Positions 10,779 through 20,396 of a stretch of 64,000 nt of DNA are shown here, piece by piece (positions within the stretch are counted from its first letter, which is position 1; every line of letters begins with the position of its first letter). The notes beneath the pieces were generated by a model. It had not been told where the DNA came from, ran no database searches, and saw only the letters and a program-made list of their open reading frames with translations. The position numbers and the translations under genes are program-made. Origin of the DNA: Pseudomonadales bacterium (GTDB lineage: Bacteria > Pseudomonadota > Gammaproteobacteria > Pseudomonadales > Ketobacteraceae); contig PAPM01000039.1 of NCBI GenBank assembly GCA_002708905.1, forward strand, positions 62,001 through 126,000, read 5' to 3'.

Positions 10779-11050
10779 ACCAACGGGATGATTTGCGGGA
10801 ATCCCTGCAGCGGGACAACGAGCGCCAGGATCGCGGAGAACGGGAACAGGCCGGATTATTCGGACTGTTAATGTACGGTGGTACTCTGGGCTTGTTGCTG
10901 GTCATTCCCATGGTGGGCGGCGCCTATCTTGGCCGTTGGCTGGACAGCTTGAACGAAGAGTTCGGCACCCGCTGGACGGTGAGCTTCATCATTATTGGCG
11001 TCGTGGCAGGAATCTGGAATATGGTCTGGTACATACGGGGGCGCCCATGA
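10775..11050 (+). CDS. atpQ: AtpQ-like small membrane protein of the N-ATPase operon
   Basis: 91 aa with a charged N-terminal helix and two membrane segments (LFGLLMYGGTLGLLLVIPMV and WTVSFIIIGVVAGIWNMVW), the pattern of AtpI/ATPase_gene1 proteins that assist c-ring assembly or ion supply. I placed the start at the GTG at 10775, which overlaps the atpC stop (GTGA) and has GGGAGGGGAG just upstream. An ATG at 10745 would be inside atpC. N-ATPase operons usually have atpQ followed by atpR; here atpB follows directly, overlapping by 4 bases. Confidence 0.85.
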
Positions 11051-11727
11051 ACGAAACCCAGGGTTTGACCATCGGTTCCCTTTTTATCAGCGGCTCGCTG
11101 CTTACCACCTGGGTATTGATGCTGGGCATGCTGGCGTTCAGTGCGTTCATCCGCCGCAAGTTATTGCAGGAGGACAACCCCTGGCGCACCAGCGCGGAAA
11201 TCCTCTTCACCATTATGGAAAATGCGGTGAAAGAAGTGGTGCCCAGTTATTACCAACAGGTGACACCCTTTATTGCTACTCTGTGGATCTATCTGGTGCT
11301 GGCCAATTTGCTGGGCTTGATCCCCGGCCTGCATTCGCCCACGGCGGATCTGTCTGTCACTGCGGGATTGGCACTGATTGTGTTTGCCTCCGTGCATTGG
11401 TTTGGCATCCGCAATCTTGGACTGAAACGCTATCTGCAACATTACCTGTCGCCCAACCCCATCATGCTGCCGTTTCACCTGATGAGTGAAATCAGCCGGA
11501 CACTGGCGCTGGCCATTCGCCTGTTCGGCAACATCATGAGCCTGGAGATGGCCATCCTGCTGGTGCTGCTGGTGGCGGGCTTTCTGGTGCCGGTACCCCT
11601 AATGATGCTGCATTTGGTGGAAGCCCTGATTCAGGCTTACATCTTCGGAGTATTGGCTTTGCTGTACATCGGCACCAGCTTGGAAAACAAAACGACTCAA
11701 CCAGATCAAGGGAGCAACAACACATGA
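11047..11727 (+). CDS. atpB: N-type F-ATPase subunit a
   Basis: 226 aa polytopic membrane protein forming the ion half-channels next to the c-ring. The conserved SEISRTLALAIRLFGN is present; Arg158 in RLFGN corresponds to the essential Arg210 of E. coli. The first helix begins at SLFISGSLLTTWVLML. The start overlaps the atpQ stop (ATGA). An upstream in-frame ATG at 10936 would lie inside atpQ and is not used. Confidence 0.95.
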   Translation: MNETQGLTIGSLFISGSLLTTWVLMLGMLAFSAFIRRKLLQEDNPWRTSAEILFTIMENAVKEVVPSYYQQVTPFIATLWIYLVLANLLGLIPGLHSPTADLSVTAGLALIVFASVHWFGIRNLGLKRYLQHYLSPNPIMLPFHLMSEISRTLALAIRLFGNIMSLEMAILLVLLVAGFLVPVPLMMLHLVEALIQAYIFGVLALLYIGTSLENKTTQPDQGSNNT

Positions 11728-11990
11728 CCGATATCCATTGGTTCAGCACACTCTCCACCGTGGTCGCCGCCCTGGCCATTGCCATTGGTGGTGCCCTGCC
11801 CGCCTATGCCATGGGCAAAGCCATCGCCCAGGCGCTGGATGCCCTGGCACGACAACCGGAAGCGGAAAAGATTATTACCCGAACCCTGTTTATCGGCCTG
11901 GCCATGATTGAATCTCTGGCCATTTATGTATTGGTGGTGGTGCTGATCATTCTGTTCCGTAATCCACTGCTGGAATATTTTGTTCAATAA
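11724..11990 (+). CDS. atpE: N-type F-ATPase subunit c
   Basis: 88 aa, two-helix rotor-ring subunit with the loop motif ARQPEA. Helix 2 carries the ion-binding carboxylate Glu63 followed by Ser64 and Tyr68 (ESLAIY), part of the sodium signature ESTxxY. In helix 1 the position that is Glu or Gln in sodium-specific rings appears to be Met30 (PAYAMG, Pro26 to Gly31). The sodium ligand set therefore looks incomplete, and proton coupling is possible. Start overlaps the atpB stop. Confidence 0.95.
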   Translation: MTDIHWFSTLSTVVAALAIAIGGALPAYAMGKAIAQALDALARQPEAEKIITRTLFIGLAMIESLAIYVLVVVLIILFRNPLLEYFVQ

Positions 11991-12002
11991 CGGCGCGTAC
12001 TG

Positions 12003-12749
12003 ATGGAACTCGATCCTCTTACTATCGTACTGGAAATCGTGAATTTCCTGGTACTGATCTGGCTGCTGAAACGTTTTCTGTTCAAGCCGGTGCAGGCGGC
12101 CATTGCCCGACGCCAGCAAGATCTGGAACAGGCACAACAGGATGCGCAGCAAAAAGCAAAGGACGCTACTGACAGGCAACAGCAGCTGCAGTCAAAAATA
12201 GACGACTGGGAACAAGAAAAAATCCGCCAGCAACAGCAATTGCAGGAACAGTTAAGCCGGCAACGGGAACAGGCAATGGACAAGGTCCGCCAGGAAGCGG
12301 AGGATGAAAAAAAACGCCTGCAGACCATCCTGCAACAGGATCAAGCCGCCCTAATGGAAAAAACGCAACAGCAGGCGCAGCAAGGCGCAATACAGTTAAC
12401 CCAGCAGTTACTCAACCGGCTGGCGGGCACTGATCTGGACCAGGCGCTGTTAAACATGTTCGCGGACGATATCAATCAGCTACCGGACACCGAACGGGAC
12501 AAACTGGCCACTGCCTTACGCAAACAGAAGTCGGTGCTGATCACTTCTGCACGGCCTCTACCCGACGCTCAAACGCAGCAATTGCAAAACATCTTACAGA
12601 GCGTGTTGGGGCAAAACATCACTCTGGAAACCAAAGTCGATGAACAGCTCATCAGTGGAGTTCGGCTGACCATCGGGCCAATGGTCCTGCACGCTAACCT
12701 GGCGGATGAACTGGAATTCTTCAAGGCGGAGCTGCACCATGCCATCTGA
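12003..12749 (+). CDS. atpF: N-type F-ATPase b-delta fusion subunit
   Basis: 248 aa peripheral stalk protein. One N-terminal membrane anchor ([20 protein letters not shown]), a long Gln/Glu/Lys-rich coiled coil (about 35-130), then a C-terminal domain with [21 protein letters not shown], which resembles the end of subunit delta. Ordinary b subunits are about 156-170 aa. There is no separate delta gene in the operon, in line with N-ATPases where b and delta functions are combined. Confidence 0.92.
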   Translation: MELDPLTIVLEIVNFLVLIWLLKRFLFKPVQAAIARRQQDLEQAQQDAQQKAKDATDRQQQLQSKIDDWEQEKIRQQQQLQEQLSRQREQAMDKVRQEAEDEKKRLQTILQQDQAALMEKTQQQAQQGAIQLTQQLLNRLAGTDLDQALLNMFADDINQLPDTERDKLATALRKQKSVLITSARPLPDAQTQQLQNILQSVLGQNITLETKVDEQLISGVRLTIGPMVLHANLADELEFFKAELHHAI

Positions 12750-14199
12750 TTCCGGCAAGCTGTTTGATCTCAACCCGAACTACAGCATCAGCACTCGCAT
12801 CAGCGAGCAAGGTACGGTGGTGAGCGTGGGGGATGGCATCATCTGGGTGCAGGGATTACCCACCGCCATGATGGATGAAGTGATCTATCTGGAAGACGGC
12901 AGTAGCGCGCTGGTGTTCCTGTTGGACCCGGAAAAATTGGGGGCGATTGTATTGGAGCAAAAGGCCTCCCTGTCTTCCGGTATCAGCGCCCGCCGTTCCG
13001 GGCGGCGACTGGACATCAGCATCGGTGATAGCGTGTTAGGACGGGTGTTGGACCCACTGGGCCGACCTTTGGATGGCAAACCGGCGCCCACCGACCAACA
13101 GCGGGGACGCTTGGAAGTAACCTCACCGGCAATCCTGGATCGTGATTTTGTCAGCGCGCCACTCTACACCGGCAACCGTATTATCGACTCCCAGATACCC
13201 ATCGGCAAAGGCCAGCGCCAACTGATCATCGGCGACAACGGACTGGGCAAAACCTCCCTGGCGGTGGACACCATTCTGCGCCAGCAAGGTGAAAACGTGC
13301 GCTGTGTTTATGTGTCCATCGGCCAGACCCGAAGTAGTGTCGCCACCCTGATCGATACGCTGCAGGAACAGGGTGCCATGGAATACACCACTCTGGTAGT
13401 GGCCGAAGCAAACGAATTGTCCGGCTGCCGCTACCTGGCGCCGTTCTCCGGCTGCGCCATTGCCGAGCACTGGATGCAGCGGGGCCAGGACACACTGATC
13501 ATCTATGACGACCTGACCCAGCACGCACAAGCCTACCGCGAACTGTCTCTGTTATTGCATCGGCCACCGGGGCGGGAAGCCTACCCCGGTGATATTTTTT
13601 ATCTGCACTCCCGCTTGCTGGAACGCTCCACCGTGTTTTCCAAGGAACTGGGGGGCGGCTCCATGACCGCCCTGCCCATCGTGGAAACCAAACAGGGAGA
13701 GATTTCCGCTTACATACCCACCAACCTGATTTCCATCACCGACGGTCAGATTTATCTGGACCAGAAGTTGTTCGCCGCCGGCATGCTGCCCGCTATCGAC
13801 GTCACCCGTTCAGTGTCCCGCATCGGCGGTAAAGCACAGCATGCTGCCATTAAGAAAGAAGCCGGTCGTATCCGCCTGGATTATTTGCAGTTCCTGGAAC
13901 TGGAAGCCTTTACCCGTTTTGGTACCCGCCTGGAACCGGCTATGGAAGCCAAGCTGAAGCGGGGACGAGTATTGCGGCAAATCATGGTGCAGGATCGACT
14001 CACTCCGGTCAGTGCAGCCGCACAACTGGCCTGGCTGATTGCCTATAACGACAAACTGTTGGATGACTGCGACTTGAAACGCATTCATGCGGTGCTGCAA
14101 CAATTGGAAACCGGTGCCAATCAATCCAGTCTGGCATTGGATGCATCCCGCGACCAGTGGCGGGATCAAATCAAACTTTGGCTGGCTGCAGAAACATGA
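12739..14199 (+). CDS. atpA: N-type F-ATPase subunit alpha
   Basis: 486 aa, the non-catalytic nucleotide-binding F1 subunit. The P-loop at 165-172 is GDNGLGKT, in place of the usual [28 protein letters not shown] and the arginine-finger region SRIGGKAQ are intact. The start at 12739 overlaps atpF by 11 bases; an in-frame ATG at 12706 would lie further inside atpF. Confidence 0.95.
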   Translation: MPSDSGKLFDLNPNYSISTRISEQGTVVSVGDGIIWVQGLPTAMMDEVIYLEDGSSALVFLLDPEKLGAIVLEQKASLSSGISARRSGRRLDISIGDSVLGRVLDPLGRPLDGKPAPTDQQRGRLEVTSPAILDRDFVSAPLYTGNRIIDSQIPIGKGQRQLIIGDNGLGKTSLAVDTILRQQGENVRCVYVSIGQTRSSVATLIDTLQEQGAMEYTTLVVAEANELSGCRYLAPFSGCAIAEHWMQRGQDTLIIYDDLTQHAQAYRELSLLLHRPPGREAYPGDIFYLHSRLLERSTVFSKELGGGSMTALPIVETKQGEISAYIPTNLISITDGQIYLDQKLFAAGMLPAIDVTRSVSRIGGKAQHAAIKKEAGRIRLDYLQFLELEAFTRFGTRLEPAMEAKLKRGRVLRQIMVQDRLTPVSAAAQLAWLIAYNDKLLDDCDLKRIHAVLQQLETGANQSSLALDASRDQWRDQIKLWLAAET

Positions 14200-14993
14200 G
14201 CCAACGTGCGGAAAACAATTATCGACTGGAACTGTATGATGAACTGGATGACATCATCACCGCCATGCGCAACCTGGCACAGGTGGAAATGGTGCGCCTG
14301 GAGAAAGCCCACATCCATCAACAATCCTTATTCGAGAGCAGCCAACAGGCCTTGTCGCATTTTCTGTTTCACTTCGATTCAACTATCAAGCCTCAGGCTT
14401 CTTCCGGGCCGACTGTTTTACTGGTGCTGGGCTCAGAACGGGGTTTCTGCGGCGGCTTCAATGAACAGGTGGCACAACGTTTTCGCGAACTGGATTTAAG
14501 CGATACAGACATCATACTGGTGATTGGTTCCCGCTTGGCAAGCAAGCTGTCTGATCATCAGGGGATCATAGCGCTGAGCGCCGCCGTGGGGATTGATGAG
14601 TCGCTACCCGTAATGCAGTCCATCACCGACAAACTGATGGGTCATGGCTTACCCCAGCGTATCAGCCTGATCTATCATGATCGCAGCGATGTGCAGCTAG
14701 CCCAGCTGTTACCCGTCGAACATTCCGGCCCGAACCGCAGCAGCCTCGACATTAATCTGCCACCGGAAGCTTTGCTGTCCGAGTTGCAATGGCAGCACTT
14801 ACAACAGGGATTGATGCTATATCTTACCAAGTCACTGCACACTGAAAACCGCTGGCGCCTGCAGCAAATGGAAGGGGCACGGGATCATCTTGAGGAATTG
14901 TCGCTGACGTTACGCAAGCGCATCAATGCTCAACGCCAACAGCAAATCGTGGAAGAAATTGAAGTGATCCTGTCGGATCAGACGTTTGACTGA
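14196..14993 (+). CDS. atpG: N-type F-ATPase subunit gamma
   Basis: 265 aa central shaft. N-terminal helix with [18 protein letters not shown], central [13 protein letters not shown], and C-terminal helix [32 protein letters not shown]. Slightly shorter than the 280-290 aa of standard gamma, as is common in N-ATPases. The start overlaps the atpA stop (ATGA). It is the last gene of the operon; no clear plus-strand terminator with a T run follows. Confidence 0.94.
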   Translation: MSQRAENNYRLELYDELDDIITAMRNLAQVEMVRLEKAHIHQQSLFESSQQALSHFLFHFDSTIKPQASSGPTVLLVLGSERGFCGGFNEQVAQRFRELDLSDTDIILVIGSRLASKLSDHQGIIALSAAVGIDESLPVMQSITDKLMGHGLPQRISLIYHDRSDVQLAQLLPVEHSGPNRSSLDINLPPEALLSELQWQHLQQGLMLYLTKSLHTENRWRLQQMEGARDHLEELSLTLRKRINAQRQQQIVEEIEVILSDQTFD

Positions 14994-15011
14994 AAAGGTT
15001 TGAATTAGGCA

Positions 15012-15039
15012 TAAAAAAGGGCCGGTGCTAGACCGGCCC
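15012..15039 (-). terminator. Rho-independent terminator of the TorF-like gene
   Basis: Perfect 8-bp stem GGGCCGGT/ACCGGCCC with loop GCTAG (15019-15039). On the minus strand it is followed by a run of six T (complement of 15013-15018), 30 bases after the porin stop codon. On the plus strand no T run follows, so it serves the minus-strand gene. Confidence 0.9.
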
Positions 15040-15068
15040 AATTCGGAGAGAAAACTTTTTCTCGGATC

Positions 15069-15779
15069 TTACTCGCCCAGAGGCAGGCTGTAACCTACTA
15101 CAAACTTGGGCTTCTTGTTGTCGAATTCATCGTCAACCTGCTGACTCAGTGTGAAACTCAGGTTGTCGTTGTACGCATAGGACAAGTCGACGTGAGTCAT
15201 ATCTTCAGATGTACCTGGGTTATCATGCTTACCAACCAAGATAGAGAACGCGTCGTAGCCATAGCTCAGAGTGTAATAACCGTACCCAGATCCACCGGCG
15301 ATGTTGTCATAGCCAGTTAAAGAGAAACCTGCGAAACCCAAGGACAGAATTGCTTCTGACAGCTCACCGGGATTATCAAGAGAACCGTCCGGGCTGCTTG
15401 GGTAAATGTAAGTCAACAAGCTGAAGTCTACGCTTACGCCACCGAACTCCGCACCATAGCCAACATAAAGGTCGTACTCGGTTCCAGCATTGGAATCACC
15501 GGAAGAACCCCAGATGCCAGTATAGAAACCGCTGGTGGAATAGCTCAGATCGCCAGAAATGGCACCTACACCACCACCACCAGATGCTTCGGGATTGCCA
15601 TCGTCATCAAAAACGACTTTATCGTAAGCGCCGAGATCAATACCGCGCCACAAGTACATGTTGGCAACACCAACAGAAGCAGAAACTTCAGCGTTAGCAG
15701 CAGGCGCAACGGCCATAGCACCGGCAACGGCCAGAGAAAGAGCACTCAAACGAAGCATTTTGGATTGTTTGTTTAACAT
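15069..15779 (-). CDS. TorF-family putative outer-membrane porin
   Basis: 236 aa with a Sec signal peptide (about 1-30, cleavage after ANA). The mature protein begins EVSASVGVANMYLWRGIDLG, the hallmark start of the Gcw_chp/TorF family, and continues as alternating amphipathic strands typical of a beta-barrel. Such porins often lie near transporters for nitrogen compounds. It is a single gene with its own terminator and a 200-base upstream region. Substrate not known. Confidence 0.88.
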   Translation of the reverse strand: MLNKQSKMLRLSALSLAVAGAMAVAPAANAEVSASVGVANMYLWRGIDLGAYDKVVFDDDGNPEASGGGGVGAISGDLSYSTSGFYTGIWGSSGDSNAGTEYDLYVGYGAEFGGVSVDFSLLTYIYPSSPDGSLDNPGELSEAILSLGFAGFSLTGYDNIAGGSGYGYYTLSYGYDAFSILVGKHDNPGTSEDMTHVDLSYAYNDNLSFTLSQQVDDEFDNKKPKFVVGYSLPLGE

Positions 15780-15997
15780 ATTAATTTAACCCCCAGAGGT
15801 TAGACGATATAAGGTTTGCACCTTGGTTAACGAACTCCCGACAACAAAAAGCAACGAGTGTGCCAACAAGCCAATGCCTTGGAATACCTAGCCTTTCTGG
15901 GAGTTTTACAGGGGGATCATGTCACAAAAGTGCAACTCATGCACAAATTTAGGTCACGCACCAAAAGCGGGCGCACCAAAAGCGCCCGCTCGTGATC

Positions 15998-17194
15998 TTA
16001 CTGAGAATTATTATTGCTGGACAAGCTGTCTACCTTGTCGTTCAGTGAGTTGACTTGTTTACTCATCTGATCCAATTGGGATTGCATGGCTTTAATGGAC
16101 TGCTCCAATTTAGCCCCCAATTCATCAATTCGGGCAGACTGCTGCTCCACCTGTTGACCAATTTGGGTTATGGATTGATCTACTGCCGTTTGATCCGCCG
16201 CGCCCTGCATGTTGGATTGCAATGATATGACTTGCTGCTCCAACGCGGAGATCGCCTGCTTGGCAGCCTCTTCCACCTGCTTTTTCTCTTCCGCCAGTTT
16301 AGTCACCAGCTGATCTTTGAGGGCGGTGACCTGCGCCGATTGATTCTGCAGCATGGCATCCATGCGATCCCGCAAATCCTGTTGCACCAAAACCTGCCCT
16401 TTTACCCCGTCACGGCCCGGTTTGCCGGCCACCCCGGTCTCGCCTTCGTCACCACCGGCCATCCACTTGCGGTTACCCGTCAGGGTGCGCATGGTGATGT
16501 ACTTGCCTTCGGTACCTGCACCGCCTTTGCCACCGGCTCCCGCCTGGCCGCCCTTGCCACCGCCATTCTGTACGGAGATACGGGAGCGGACATCATCCTG
16601 ATTGCCCTGGTCCACCAACAGGCGATAGGTCAGGGATACCTGACCACCATTGCCACCATCGCCGCCGTCACCACCGGCGCCGCCTGCCCCTCCGGCCGGT
16701 GCATTACACTTATCGAAGGCACCACCCTGTTGACCCTGGCCGCCGCTGCCGCCATTTCCGCCATCGCCACCACGGCTGTTGATGGTAAGTGAACCCAATT
16801 TAGCGATCCCCATTACCATGGTCAGGGCGACCCCTTCGCCCCCCTGGGTGCCATGGGTGCCGTCGGCCCCACGTTTTCCGGCCTTACACTCCTCAGCCTG
16901 CCCTTCCTGGTCAGCCCCGGCAGCACCGTCTTTTCCTGCCGGCCCCTGGGCCAGGATACTGACGCCGTTCCCGATCTCCGCCCAGGCTGCATTCAATTGC
17001 AGCTGCTCCAGCTCATTGGGCACTTTCAACACCGCGCCATCTTCCAGAATCAGCTTGTCATAAGACAGAACAGACTGTTGCGCGGATAACTCGTGGGTTT
17101 TACCCGCTTTCACATGTAAGACATTTTCCGCGTGTACCATCGCGTGTGACAAGCTGCCGAGCAGCACCATAAGACCCATTAAAACTCGGTTCAT
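15998..17194 (-). CDS. Collagen-like Gly-rich secreted protein with C-terminal coiled coil
   Basis: 398 aa. The ATG at 17194 is preceded by AGGA at good spacing and starts a signal peptide (MNRVLMGLMVLLGSLSHA). After a beta-type domain come collagen-like and Gly-rich stretches (GPAGKDGAAGAD near 90; GGDGGNGGSGGQGQQGG; GGAGGAGGDGGDGGNGG; GKPGRDGVKG). Residues from about 275 on form a long heptad-rich coiled coil with many Q, E and K. Probably a secreted or surface trimeric fibre. Not recognised as a named family, and no export partner is adjacent. Confidence 0.8.
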   Translation of the reverse strand: MNRVLMGLMVLLGSLSHAMVHAENVLHVKAGKTHELSAQQSVLSYDKLILEDGAVLKVPNELEQLQLNAAWAEIGNGVSILAQGPAGKDGAAGADQEGQAEECKAGKRGADGTHGTQGGEGVALTMVMGIAKLGSLTINSRGGDGGNGGSGGQGQQGGAFDKCNAPAGGAGGAGGDGGDGGNGGQVSLTYRLLVDQGNQDDVRSRISVQNGGGKGGQAGAGGKGGAGTEGKYITMRTLTGNRKWMAGGDEGETGVAGKPGRDGVKGQVLVQQDLRDRMDAMLQNQSAQVTALKDQLVTKLAEEKKQVEEAAKQAISALEQQVISLQSNMQGAADQTAVDQSITQIGQQVEQQSARIDELGAKLEQSIKAMQSQLDQMSKQVNSLNDKVDSLSSNNNSQ

Positions 17195-17340
17195 TGGAAT
17201 TCCTGTATGTAACAATTAAAGACTGCTGCCATCTAATATAGAACAAGCACCACCCTGCATGGGCAGCCTAATCCATTCGTGATAGAGTGGCAGGCACCCG
17301 CTGTAACAATGATAACAACACCTGTGACGGGAGTTCATCC

Positions 17341-18597
17341 ATGGAAGTGGATAACAGTACCAGTCTGTTGCTGACTCAATATCAGTCTACCCGAAAATTG
17401 TCCCTGGATATTGCCGAGCCGCTGCAACCCGAGGACCAGATGATCCAATCCATGCCGGATGCCAGCCCCACCAAATGGCACCTGGCCCATACCAGCTGGT
17501 TCTTCGAAACCTTTGTCCTGGCGGAATATCTGCCCGGATACTAGGCTTACGCTCCCGAGTTCGCCTACCTGTTCAACTCCTACTACAACCATGTAGGACC
17601 ACAGTACCGACGCCCGGATCGCGGCCTGATTTCACGCCCAACAGTGGCGGAAGTGAAAGAGTATCGAGAATATGTGGATCATCACCTGCAGCGTCTCCTG
17701 ATGGAGGAACGGTTGGATAGTACCGCCCTGCAGCTAATCGAGCTGGGCATCCAGCATGAACAGCAGCACCAGGAGCTTATACTTACAGACCTCAAACACG
17801 GCTTTTCATTCAACCCCCGCTTTCCCGCACTCAACGACTATCAAGCGGCAGAAAAAACCATCCCGGAACAGCGCTGGCTGACCTATCCCGGTGGGCAGGT
17901 GAGCGTTGGTTACGATGGCCCCGAATTCCATTACGACAACGAAGGTCCACGCCACGAGGTTTTGCTCGCGCCCTTCAAGCTCGCCCAGCGCCTGGTCACC
18001 AATAGCGAATATCTCGAATTTGTTGCCGATGGCGGCTACCAGAACCCGTTATTATGGCTCTCGGATGGTTGGGCCTGGTTGCAGCAAAAGAACATCACCC
18101 AACCGCTCTACTGGTTTGAAAATCAAGGGCAATGGCAGCAATACACCCTGGCTGGGTTAAAGCCTTTGAACCCGGCGGAACCGGTTTGCCATATCAGCTA
18201 TTACGAAGCGGACGCCTATGCCCAATGGCGGGGTAAACGCCTGCCCACAGAACATGAGTGGGAAGCCGTGGCCCAGCAAACACCTGTACAGGGCCCTTTT
18301 CTGGAACTGACCTGTTTGCATCCCCAGCCAGCCAGCGAAACCGGATCGGACGAGATCCAGCAGTTATATGGAACCTGCTGGCAATGGACCCGCAGCGCTT
18401 ATAGTCCTTACCCTGGTTTCAAACCACCCGCCGGTGCAGTGGGTGAATACAACGGCAAGTTCATGTGCAATCAACTGGTGTTGAGGGGTGGCTCCTGCGT
18501 TACACCAAAAGGCCATGTTCGCCCCAGCTACCGCAACTTTTTTCCCGCCCACGCCCAGTGGCAATTCACCGGCATAAGGATGGCCGACGATGCCTAA
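17341..18597 (+). pseudogene. egtB: Ergothioneine-type sulfoxide synthase EgtB, interrupted by an in-frame TAG
   Basis: EgtB couples trimethylhistidine (hercynine) to a thiol at a non-haem iron centre. The frame runs from the ATG at 17341 (GGGAG upstream) to 18597 with one TAG at 17542-17544 (codon 68), where homologues commonly read LPGYQ. A CAG-to-TAG change would explain it. Before the stop lies [14 protein letters not shown]; after it, without frame change, AYLFNSYYNHVGPQ, the DinB-type HEQQHQELIL iron site, and the C-terminal FGE-sulfatase domain ending LRGGSCVTP, RPSYRNFF and TGIRMAD. Everything else is intact, so it is a recent mutation, a suppressed stop or a sequence error. egtD overlaps its end. 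Confidence 0.87.
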
Positions 18598-19576
18598 CCG
18601 CAATACCAATACTGCCCTTTCATTGTTTGACGACAGCCTGCCCCAGCAACAGGAGTTTCTGGCGGACGTGTTAGAGGGGCTGGCGCAACCCCGCAAAACC
18701 CTGCCCTGCAAATACTTCTATGACGAGCGGGGCTCACAGCTGTTTGAGGCCATCTGCGAAACACCGGAGTATTACATCACCCGTACCGAGCTGGGGATTC
18801 TGACCCAAAACATGGAACACATCGCAAATTTGGTGGGCCCCGGCTGCGACATCCTGGAATTCGGCTCCGGTGCTGGCATCAAAATCCGTTTGTTACTGGA
18901 TGGCCTGCACGATCCCCGCAGTTATATTCCCATTGATATATCCCGGGAAATTCTGGAATCGTCGGCCAGAACGCTGCTGGAACAGTTTCCCCAGGTACAA
19001 GTCATCCCCATCGTGGGGGATTACCACAAGGACATCCAGCTACCCGCCGCCTTCAGGGCACAGAGCGCCCACCGCAAGCTGGTGTTCTTCCCCGGCTCCA
19101 CCATCAGTAATTTTACTCCGGAGGAAGCGGAAGCCTTCCTGCAACGTATCCGTGCTCTGCTCTGCGAAGGGGATGGTCTGTTGATTGGAGTGGATTGCAT
19201 CAAGCCCACGCACATCCTGAATGCCGCCTATAACGATTTGGCCGGCTTTACGGCAGCATTTAATTTAAATCTGCTGCAGCGCGTTGAGGACAGCTTCAAC
19301 ACCAATCTCAAAACCAAGCATTTCTTTCACCATGCCTACTTCAATGAAGCGGAGTCCCGCATTGAAATGCACCTGGTGAGCAAGCTGGATCAACTGATTG
19401 AGATCGAAGGGCGGCACTTCAAATTCAGGAAGGGAGAAACCATTCACACCGAGAACTCTTACAAATACAGCCTGGAGGGATTCGGCGCTCTGGCACAACG
19501 AACCGGATTTGAGATTAGCGCCGTGTGGCAAGATCCGGAAAAACTGTTCAGCCTGCAGTACCTGAGCGCACGCTAG
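18590..19576 (+). CDS. egtD: L-histidine N-alpha-methyltransferase EgtD
   Basis: SAM-dependent trimethylation of histidine to hercynine, first step of ergothioneine synthesis. 328 aa with the family start KYFYDERGSQLFEAICETPEYY, the SAM motif ILEFGSGAGIKIRLLLD, then VVGDYHKD-like IVGDYHKD, VFFPGSTISNF and NEAESRIEMHLVS. The start overlaps the end of egtB by 8 bases, so the two are translated together. egtB is interrupted, but this gene is intact. Confidence 0.95.
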   Translation: MPNRNTNTALSLFDDSLPQQQEFLADVLEGLAQPRKTLPCKYFYDERGSQLFEAICETPEYYITRTELGILTQNMEHIANLVGPGCDILEFGSGAGIKIRLLLDGLHDPRSYIPIDISREILESSARTLLEQFPQVQVIPIVGDYHKDIQLPAAFRAQSAHRKLVFFPGSTISNFTPEEAEAFLQRIRALLCEGDGLLIGVDCIKPTHILNAAYNDLAGFTAAFNLNLLQRVEDSFNTNLKTKHFFHHAYFNEAESRIEMHLVSKLDQLIEIEGRHFKFRKGETIHTENSYKYSLEGFGALAQRTGFEISAVWQDPEKLFSLQYLSAR

Positions 19577-19599
19577 CATTACACGAGAGCCAAAATGAA

Positions 19600-19647
19600 A
19601 GCCCGCTCACCCGTCCTGAACTGAGTTCCAAAACGGATGAGCGGGCT
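19600..19647. terminator. Hairpin between convergent egtD and urtE
   Basis: A 15-base arm at 19600-19614 pairs with 19633-19647 with one mismatch (AGCCCGCTCA against TGAGCGGGCT), leaving an 18-base loop. It lies between the ends of two convergent operons. The T run is weak on both strands, so it may be a terminator or an mRNA 3'-end stabiliser. Confidence 0.6.
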
Positions 19648-19685
19648 CCCGCCTCCCAAGCCCTTACACTATAAACCCTAATGGC

Positions 19686-20381
19686 CTAAACAGCGATATA
19701 TCTGCGCACAACATCCTCTTCCATATCCTTGCCCAAACCGGAGAGTACCACTTCACCCCGGTCCATCACCGCATAGTTGTCCGCCAGCTCCCGAGCGAAG
19801 TCAAAGTACTGCTCCACCAGCAGAATGGCCATCTCGCCCCGATCCCGCAGCAGGGAAATCACCTTCTGGATGTCCTTGATGATGGAAGGCTGAATCCCTT
19901 CGGTGGGTTCATCCAGAATCAGCAACTTGGGTTTGGTGACCAGGGCCCGTGCTATCGCCAGCTGTTGCTGCTGACCACCGGACAGATCCCCACCGCGGCG
20001 CTTCAACATCTGGTACAGCACCGGGAACAACTCATAGATCTCATCCGAGATTTTACGCTCGGAGCGGGGCAGCACGGAAAAGCCGGTTTTCAGGTTCTCC
20101 AACACGGTAAGCTGGGAAAACACATCCCGCCCCTGGGGTACATAGGCAATGCCGTTCTTGGCCCGCTCATAAGGTGCCTGCTTGCTGATGTCCTTACCGT
20201 CCCACAGAATCTGTCCGCTCTTGATGGGATGCTGTCCCGCTACGGCTCGCATCAGGGAAGTTTTACCTACCCCGTTGCGCCCCATCACACAGGCCACCTG
20301 CCCTTTCTCCGCTTCGAAGCTGACTTTCTTCAGCGCCTGGCTGGCACCGTAATACAGATCGATATCTTCTATTTTCAACAT
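19686..20381 (-). CDS. urtE: Urea ABC transporter ATP-binding protein UrtE
   Basis: 231 aa LivF-type ATPase. Walker A GRNGVGKTS, Q-loop YVPQGRDVF, signature LSGGQQQQLAIARAL and Walker B LLILDEPTEGIQP are intact. The TEGIQPSI string is typical of UrtE. It is the last gene of urtABCDE, 15 bases after urtD. Confidence 0.96.
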   Translation of the reverse strand: MLKIEDIDLYYGASQALKKVSFEAEKGQVACVMGRNGVGKTSLMRAVAGQHPIKSGQILWDGKDISKQAPYERAKNGIAYVPQGRDVFSQLTVLENLKTGFSVLPRSERKISDEIYELFPVLYQMLKRRGGDLSGGQQQQLAIARALVTKPKLLILDEPTEGIQPSIIKDIQKVISLLRDRGEMAILLVEQYFDFARELADNYAVMDRGEVVLSGLGKDMEEDVVRRYIAV

Positions 20382-20396
20382 ACGTAATCTCTCTGC

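Noticed and set aside
11047-11727. Longer start for atpB at 10936
   Set aside because: Would overlap atpQ by more than 100 bases; the ATG at 11047 gives the standard 4-base overlap and normal N terminus.
15019-15039. Terminator of the N-ATPase operon
   Set aside because: The T run is on the minus-strand side only, so the hairpin belongs to the porin gene; plus-strand activity would be weak.
17644-18597. Separate short EgtB-like gene starting with GTG at 17644
   Set aside because: The frame continues upstream through conserved EgtB residues to the TAG and beyond, and no ribosome binding site precedes the GTG, so it is the 3' part of one interrupted gene.
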